Positions 57,631-64,000 of a stretch of DNA of 64,000 bases are shown here, in pieces (within the stretch, counting starts at the first letter, position 1; every line of letters starts with the position of its first letter). The notes under the pieces were generated by a model, which was not told the DNA's origin, ran no database searches, and saw nothing but the letters and a program-made list of their open reading frames with translations. The stretch lies in assembly GCA_029204045.2 (NCBI GenBank), contig JAQNDB010000472.1:1-64000 (forward strand). The letters are read 5' to 3'. The stretch comes from Tillandsia leiboldiana. Lineage: Eukaryota > Streptophyta > Magnoliopsida > Poales > Bromeliaceae. Made by a program: the position numbers and the translations under genes.

Positions 57631-58766
57631 GTAGAAACACTTGGAAGAATTTTTTACTGCATAAAAATCAAGAACTGAACATGGGATATGTTCAGGATCC
57701 GGATCAGACAGTCCAATCCGGATCCCGAAGGGTGTTTGTTCATTAGCAAATTCGATCCGGATCAAAGGCCATTTCGATCCGGATCCCGAACATGGGAATT
57801 TGCTGGAATACATGAACGATCCGGATCGGGCATTTCAATCCGGATCCTGAACCCTGTTTTTCTGGAATTGCCTGACTCGTTACGACGATCCGGATCACAG
57901 TTAATCCGATCCGGATCGCCGTCGTAAAAATTTCCAGAAACGGACAGTTTTTGATCCTTATCTTCTTCCAATAGTTTCTAACCTATAAATAGACCCTTTG
58001 ATTCTTTTTCTAGGGTTAATCCACATACAAGCCGTCAAGCCGCATAAGCCTTTATAATAAAATATCTTTTATACGGCCTAAGATCCACATATAGAGAAGA
58101 AAGGAAATCATTAGATATTACCCTATGTTTCTTCATCTATATTGATTAGTTTGATTCTAGGTTTTCATATTCACATCTTGAGTAGAATCAAACTAATGAA
58201 TACTTAGATGGTATTTCCTATCTATCTTTGATCTAAGTATTCGGCGGATCATCACCACCCAAAAACAACGATTTACCCCAAAATCGGCGCGTGGACTCGC
58301 GTGGCCTTGTGGATTCAAGGTGCAACCGCTCTCGTGGATTCGGAGCGAGGTACGTTCGTGGATTCGAAGCGTGCTACCGGGTGAAGACCGTGGATTCGGT
58401 CAGACGTCGTGGACTCGACGTTGGACGCCGAGGATTCGGCGTTGGACGCAGATCGTGGATTCGTGAAGCGTTGTGGAGCGAGTGGAGAAGATCAACTAGG
58501 AGCGTATGGAAAAGGTTGAGTCGTCTGTGAGTACGGTATATCACCTTGTACGTGTTTAATTCTAGTGGATTTCACCGTGTTATCGGTTCCGTGGTTTTTT
58601 ACTCCGGTTTGGAGTTTTTCACGTAAAAATCTTGCGTGTTCTATTATATTTCCGCATTGGGTTTTAATTGCGCAATGATTTTTTGAGTGTTTATTATTTA
58701 CACCTATTCACCCCCCTCTAGGTGTTTTTTCCCCTATTTAGATCCATTATTACATATAACCCAACA
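57631..58766 (+). repeat. C3 5' LTR, truncated at its start
   Basis: Matches C2 and C1 LTRs from GTAGAAACACTTGG onward; the first ~190 bp are cut off by T6. Eight palindromes in four pairs (starts 57696, 57715, 57754, 57776, 57818, 57837, 57887, 57908) precede TATAAATAG at 57984-57992. Ends ATAACCCAACA. Confidence 0.9.
57696..57917 (+). promoter_or_regulatory. Eight-copy GATCCGGATC array in the C3 LTR
   Basis: Spacing 19, 39, 22, 42, 19, 50 and 21 bp, a mirror of the C2 layout read on the other strand. Ends 66 bp before the TATA box. Confidence 0.75.
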
Positions 58767-58768
58767 AG

Positions 58769-58780
58769 TGGTATCAGAGC
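58769..58780 (+). other. C3 primer binding site
   Basis: TGGTATCAGAGC two bases after the LTR; complementary to initiator Met-tRNA. Confidence 0.85.
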
Positions 58781-58799
58781 GGGAATAGGGTTGTAAACA

Positions 58800-60824
58800 A
58801 TGGTTGAAGGTGGAAACATCAACAGACCCCCATTCTTTGATGGAACAAATTATGCGTACTGGAGAGTACGGATGAAAGCCTTTTTAATTTCCATCGACGA
58901 ACGGGTGTGGCAATCAATTGAATTAGGATGGACTAATCCAACTGAAATTATTGCTGATGTTCGCACCATCAAACCTAGGTCGAAATGGACCAAGGAAGAG
59001 TTAGATTCATCTTCTTACAATGGCAAGGGAATTAATGCTATTTTTAATGCCTTATCTCAAACTGAATTCTCTCGCGTCTCGGCATGTGAGACTGCGAAAG
59101 AAATCTGGGATGTTCTTCAGGTTACACATGAGGGAACTAACCTCGTGAAGATTCAAAAGCTGCAAATGCTTACGAGCAGATTTGACTCTATTTTCATGGC
59201 AGAAAATGAATCTTTCACGGACTACTATACACGATTGCAAGACATCGTAAACTCATGTGCTAACCTGGGAGAGAAAATTCCAGAATTTAAGGTTGTAAGA
59301 AAGATTTTAAGAACTCTTCCTGAACGATTTCGCCCAAAGGTTACAGCCATTGAAACTATTAAACACCCGGACAAAATGCGTGTAGAAGAAGTAGTTGGTT
59401 CATTACAAACTTATGAAATGACATTTACTACTAACTATTCTTCGGGAAAGGCATCCTCTTCTAAGTCTTCAGGTTATGCTTTAAAAACAACAAAGGAAGA
59501 AGACACGGATTCATCCTCCTCAGACGATGACGAAAACCTATCTATGGAGGAATTTGAGAAGCAGCTCGCTCTCTTGACAAGGAAGTTTTGCCGCAACTTT
59601 CGAAGGGGTAATTCAAGTAAAACTCCATCCTTCGGAAAGTCGAAGAAAGGCAAGGGTATTTCAAGTTACAAGTCAAGAAAGCAAGAGAACCTTTCAAAGG
59701 ATAAGAAAAGTTCAGAAGGACAAGTCCAATGCTTCAAGTGCCGAGGATACGGCCATATCTCAACGGAGTGTCCTACTAAGAATCCGTCGAAGAAGAAAGC
59801 GATGCAGGTCGTCACCTGGGATGACAACTCAACGTCAAATGAGTCATCCTCAAGTGATGAAGAAGAGAGCGCAACGGCATTCCACGCGTCCACATCTTCA
59901 CCCTTCATGTGCTCAATGGCAAGTACTTCAGATTCATTGTCCAACTCCTCCCGGGTTGAAAAAACTACAACGGATGATGAATCAAGTAACTCTGAAGGTG
60001 AAGATTTTGTTTTAGCCTACCACAGACTTTTGAGGGATTCAAAGAAACTGGCTAAACAAAACAAGGGGTTGAGAGGGAGATTACAGGATCTCGAAGAAGA
60101 CGTAAAAAGGGTAACTTCTCTCTCGACCGATCTTGAAGTGGAAAGGGATAATCTGATAAAAGCAAATGTTTCCCTTCAAGAGTCCAATGAGCAATTCGAG
60201 AAGAATTATATAGATATGGTGAACAAAGCGAATTACTTCTTGAAGCTCAACGGCGAGGCTCGACAAGAAAAATTGGAAATGACAGAGAACATTCTCCAAC
60301 TAAAGGATGACTTAAAGAGATTTACTTCTGGAAGGAGTAAGTTGGATAAGCTTCTTGGTCTTGGTCAAACAAATCGGTTCGGTCTCGGGTACACTCAAAC
60401 TGGAAATAGTCCAAGTTCGAGTGGGACAGTTTTTGTGCCTCAGTCGGTATCTCCTCCTCCGACACCGGAATTCACGACAAGAAACGACAACAAGCCTACT
60501 TCACCCTCTTCGAAATCGTCAAGCACTAAGGTATGTTTTCGTTGTAATTTTGCAGGGCACATTGAAAGAAATTGCAAGATTGGAGCTCAAAGATCAAATC
60601 AATCACATCTTGCGACTGCTACCAATGAGTTCACTCCCCAGATATCAAAGAAGGATTTGTCAAAAGAAAAGAACATTGGTAGTACTTCAAACAAGACGAT
60701 GACAAAAGAAAAAGATCAATCATACAAGACGTCTTCATCAAGGAAAATTTCTCAACCATTGCCAACATACTCTAAAACTCAAAAGGTTTGGGTATGCAAA
60801 GGTGAAATCTTTCCTTTTCTTTAA
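58800..60824 (+). CDS. C3 gag, intact, 674 aa
   Basis: The ATG at 58800 lies 20 nt after the primer site. N-terminus FFDGTNYAYWRVRMKAFL (DUF4219-like) and UBN2-type gag region to about residue 225. Ser/Asp-rich linker, then knuckle 1 at residues 311-324 (C311, C314, H319, C324), a Ser-rich acidic part, a long coiled coil at about 405-535, and knuckle 2 at 579-592 (C579, C582, H587, C592). It ends KVWVCKGEIFPFL. Gag builds the particle in the cytoplasm and packages the RNA. It is the only full-length gag without stops in the window. In Sireviruses protease would follow; here the frame ends and a pol frame starting inside integrase overlaps by 23 nt. The protein could still supply particles for relatives. 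Confidence 0.88.
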   Translation: MVEGGNINRPPFFDGTNYAYWRVRMKAFLISIDERVWQSIELGWTNPTEIIADVRTIKPRSKWTKEELDSSSYNGKGINAIFNALSQTEFSRVSACETAKEIWDVLQVTHEGTNLVKIQKLQMLTSRFDSIFMAENESFTDYYTRLQDIVNSCANLGEKIPEFKVVRKILRTLPERFRPKVTAIETIKHPDKMRVEEVVGSLQTYEMTFTTNYSSGKASSSKSSGYALKTTKEEDTDSSSSDDDENLSMEEFEKQLALLTRKFCRNFRRGNSSKTPSFGKSKKGKGISSYKSRKQENLSKDKKSSEGQVQCFKCRGYGHISTECPTKNPSKKKAMQVVTWDDNSTSNESSSSDEEESATAFHASTSSPFMCSMASTSDSLSNSSRVEKTTTDDESSNSEGEDFVLAYHRLLRDSKKLAKQNKGLRGRLQDLEEDVKRVTSLSTDLEVERDNLIKANVSLQESNEQFEKNYIDMVNKANYFLKLNGEARQEKLEMTENILQLKDDLKRFTSGRSKLDKLLGLGQTNRFGLGYTQTGNSPSSSGTVFVPQSVSPPPTPEFTTRNDNKPTSPSSKSSSTKVCFRCNFAGHIERNCKIGAQRSNQSHLATATNEFTPQISKKDLSKEKNIGSTSNKTMTKEKDQSYKTSSSRKISQPLPTYSKTQKVWVCKGEIFPFL

Positions 60825-61724
60825 TCTTTCCACGATTAAATGTCGTGTAGCTTATGTAGACTATTTTTCTTTCTTTGGGCCGACCCGTCAACCATCTTTG
60901 GGAGGTAAATGGTATATTCTCTTATTGGTTGATGATTTCTCTCGGTTTTCATGGGTAGCATTTTTAAGAGAGAAAGCTGATACGTTTGATTCTTTTCATG
61001 AGATTTGCCATCGTATTATGATTGAAAAGAATGACAAGATCAGTCGTGTTAGAAGTGATAGAGGTGGAGAATTCATTAATTCCAAATTCATTGACTTTTG
61101 CACTTCCAACGGCATTAAGCATGAATTCTCAGCACCCTATACACCTCAGCAGAATGGTGTTGTTGAGCGCAAAAACAGGGTTGTTCAAGAGATGGCGCGT
61201 GTGATGCTTCATAGCCGGAATTTACCGTTATACTTTTGGGCTGAAGCTGTGAACACCGCTGTCTATGTAATTAATCGAGTGTATTTGCGCCCAGGAACTT
61301 TAAATACACCATATGAGCTGTGGTTTAGTAGAAAACCGGATATCAAATATTTTCGTATCTTTGGGAGTCGATGTTTTATTTTGCGTGATCGCGAAAATCT
61401 TGGTAAGTTCGATTCTCGAAGTGACGAAGGGATCTTTTTGGGTTATTCTACAAATAGCAGAGCATATCGGGTATTTAACATGGAATCTAAAACGATTGTA
61501 GAATTTTTAAATGTTAAAGTAGATGAAGCTTTTCACTTTGCATCTGAAAAATCTACCCTCGATATCTCTCTTGATGATGATACACCTGCCAATGCATCTT
61601 CTCATAACAATTCTTCCAATAATAATGATGCATCTAATGGCTCTTCAAGTTTATCTGATGTGCAGGAATCATCTCATGTACCTCCGAGTACTCCGTTACC
61701 TCAAACGTTACGCATCTCCAAGGA
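60802..61724 (+). pseudogene. C3 pol fragment: integrase core, cut by N7
   Basis: Same start as C2 pol: the integrase core begins without protease or zinc finger. D20, RSDRGGEF and NGVVERKNR give the D-D-35-E set. It continues through FGSRCFILRD and LDISLDDDTP to LRISKD, where an LTR (N7) starts at 61725. RT and RNase H are missing here. Its first codon is GTG, not ATG, and lies in another frame than gag. Confidence 0.85.
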
Positions 61725-64000
61725 TGTAGAAACTCAAAATATTTTATTCTTAATAAATGGTCTAAAAGTGAATTTTGATCTGGTTTTGAATTCAAAAGAC
61801 CCCTGTTGGCCTATATGGTCAATCGCCAGTGTGCAAGTTGCACGGTTTACGAGGCAAAAAGGCAAATTTCCAATCCGGACGTGATCTTGGAAATCCGAAT
61901 TGACCGTTGCGATCGTCTCATCGAACTGAACGAGATTCATATTCAGCACTTTTCGATCCGACGGTCGGATCTTCCAGAAATCGATGAAGAAGCGAGCAAA
62001 TAACCGCGACCAGTGTAACAGTGCTCTGTGCACAGTGTAAATTAAGTTGTTACTGTAGGTGAACAGTAACCCTAGGTTTCGGAACCCCGACGGACACAAC
62101 GTTGACTAATTCGCTGGCTGGAAACCGATCATAGCACTTCAGGTAGGCGTTTCGAACGGTTTCGGCGTTCGGGACGCAATGGCGCTGACGGAATCTCCGT
62201 TTGACGACCCTAGAGTCTCGAAAAGAGCGAAAACTGTATTCCGGAACAGTACTTTATGGACCGAGATTTTATCCGGACAGTTTCTCGAAAATCAGAAATC
62301 GCTACCTGATAGGTCTCGTCGAGCCGGACGCCGTGGCGCAGTCCATTTTCCGTTTCGACGACCGGATCGCCTCGAAAAGCATGAAACAAGGCGAAAAAGG
62401 TGACAATTGCACATGAAACCCTAGTGAAGTCGCCTCGAATTGCGTGCCTGTTCTTGGAGAAGGACTTAAGTGCAGGGGAAAGCTACTGTGGAGGACCCAA
62501 CAGCAAATAGCAAAGCTAGAAGGGCTTAATTGCAAGATTGCCAAACCCTATATATATAGGTGTATAACCGAGCTAGGGTTCCCTGCACACGAAACCTAAA
62601 CCCTGTAGCCCTACCCGCAACCCTCAACAAACCTCCTCTCCTCTGCCGCGCTCCCCGGAGTTTCCCCGCACCGGCCGCCACCACGTCGCCGGAGAAGAAA
62701 GCCTCAAAGATCACCTTGCTCGCGGGTGTCTTGGTGAGGAGGGTGTTGGGAGGGGCTCAACTAGATCAAGTCTGTACCTGAGGACTCCTCGGTGAAGCCG
62801 CAGCCGAGCCCGGGGTGATCCGACGTCGACCGCCGCCCTGCGCCGCCGCGGGAGGCACCATCTCCCTTCCAAACTCCAGTGAAGTTGAGTTCTTGGAACT
62901 TCTGATCTAGTTTCGGCATTAGGGCACGCCCATTGTGCATCTGACACGGAGGAGGTCGTCCTGTTGCAGCCCGAGCCACGGCCGTCGTCCCGGCCGCCGG
63001 CGGGAGCAAGCTTTGTTGGAATTCCTTGTTTCGGCCGAGAATCACCACGAGCCTCATCCGATCAATTAAATCCAGATCAAGACCGTGGATCTTGCCCCTC
63101 TGGGTGACTGCGAGCTGCTCCCGAAGACTGGTGTGGATCGGACGAGGATCGGCGGAGATCCAACATGCCCTAGAACCGGCTGTGTGTGCACTTCGCCGGA
63201 TTCCCCTCAACCGGCGCCGCCGCTCGACCCCGACGCCGGTCAACCACCCAGAAAGCACCGGGGCACCCAGAAGAACCTTTTGGTCCAAGTTGCTACGGCC
63301 CGGAGCGAGTTGGCCGGGATCCGCCATTAACGGGTTTTGGAGCTACAACCGAGCTTCGCCGCCGCGCCTGGCCGGCGATCCCCGGCACCGTAAAATCGTC
63401 CAGGTGAGCTCCCCTTATCCTGGTGAGCTCCTCCATCATCTTGCATGGCTCTCTTAACGTTGGGGTTTGGATCTGCACAGTTGCACCCGAGCTTGGCCAC
63501 GATCTTCTCCTCCGGCCATCTCCGGCGCTCCGGACTCCGGCCAACCCCACAGGTAAGCGGTAAAGGTTAATTAGAGAAGCTCCAGGATTTTACTTTAGTC
63601 CAGGGTGACTTCTGTAGTCGGTTTCCAAACTTGCACCCGAAACCATCATTTCGGGCTTGTCTCCGGCCGCCGCCGCCTCCGGCCGCTGGGGCTCGACCCC
63701 ACTTGCACCAAACAACTTCAGAGACCTCTTTTTACCTGATGCTCCCCTCTGGTACAGGTCTGAGCAAGGTTGATCCAAGAGTACCCCAACCCGAGCTTGG
63801 ACATTAAGTTGGTGCTGCTCCGGCTACTGTTCCGGCCAAGCTCCGGCAAGCCTGAGGTGAGCCCTCAACTCTACTAAGTCTCCAGTACACCATGCTCCTT
63901 TAAGCTCTGGATTTGATCAAGTAGATGTTAACTTTTAGCATTGTTGCTATTTGGAACCCTAATGTTTATGGGCCAACTTGTAAATGGGCCTGGTCTCGGC
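61725..64000 (+). repeat. N7: N4-type LTR, partial
   Basis: Starts TGTAGAAACTCAAAATATT inside the C3 pol frame and aligns in reverse with the N4 LTR from 38759 leftward to about 36492, where the window ends. TATA candidate CTATATATAGG at 62549-62559, followed by AGGTGAG/AGGTAAG donor-like sites (about 63400, 63548, 63855). Clearly more diverged from N4 than the two N4 LTRs are from each other. Target-side bases AAGGA precede it. No gene supported. Confidence 0.8.

Noticed and set aside
58291..58530. 79-residue frame repeated in C2 and C3 LTRs
   Set aside because: It starts with GTG, not ATG, and follows the GTGGATTCG repeats. C1 lacks the frame.
1..64000. CRISPR arrays, tRNA or rRNA genes, bacterial operons, organelle DNA
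   Set aside because: None seen. The TGGTATCAGAG sites are primer binding sites, not tRNA genes, and all coding sequence is retrotransposon-derived.

Overview
The window is transposable-element DNA from end to end: long terminal repeat (LTR) retrotransposons nested inside one another, on both strands. I found no host gene, tRNA, rRNA or CRISPR. Plant-type Ty1/copia (Sirevirus-like) and Ty3/gypsy chromovirus (Tekay/Del-like) proteins, initiator-Met-tRNA primer sites and LTRs of up to 4.8 kb point to an angiosperm with a large, repeat-rich nuclear genome. The species cannot be read from this sequence. Several predicted reading frames open with GTG or TTG and should not be trusted in a plant; starts given here are ATG unless stated.

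Layout, left to right. T0 (1-766): start of a Tekay-type LTR, minus strand, inserted in the RNase H of copia element C1. C1 (767-5949, plus): last RNase H codons, a decayed third ORF (aORF) and the 3' LTR. G1 (5950-25095, minus): gypsy element with a short unusual Gag, a non-coding spacer where protease should be, and a decayed pol. Its 3' LTR was hit by C1 and its 5' LTR by C2. C2 (13662-23929, minus): copia element complete from LTR to LTR. G2 (25096-30237, minus): the most complete chromovirus, with full Gag, PR, RT, RNase H, IN and chromodomain; G1 sits inside its 3' LTR. A 31-bp LTR tip (30238-30268) precedes G3 (30269-34650, plus), a relative of G1 cut off inside RT. N4 (34651-45372, minus): 4.1-kb LTRs flanking a Gag-only interior. 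N5 (45373-53327, plus): 4.8-kb LTR, interior of only 447 bp and no gene. T6 (53328-57630, plus): 3' tail and 4.1-kb LTR of a Tekay-type element. C3 (57631-61724, plus): copia element with an intact gag, cut in pol by N7 (61725-64000, plus), an N4-type LTR running off the window.

How the parts work together. G2 is the only element here that kept a full gypsy gene set, with one frameshift and one nonsense codon. G1, G3, N4 and N5 form a graded series of non-autonomous relatives: the first two keep pol but lack capsid and protease, N4 keeps only the short Gag, and N5 keeps only cis-acting DNA. All share the same primer type and two inverted repeats, one in the LTR tail and one just before the polypurine tract. 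The copia elements C2 and C3 share one deletion that removes protease and the integrase zinc finger, yet the C2 LTRs are nearly identical, so the defective form probably moved using proteins supplied by other copies.

Most notable signals: (1) paired GATCCGGATC palindromes in the copia LTR promoter and again before an internal TATA box and intron ahead of the third ORF; (2) a conserved capsid-less Gag-like protein with four zinc knuckles; (3) a hairpin in the LTR tail whose arms change together across five gypsy-type elements.
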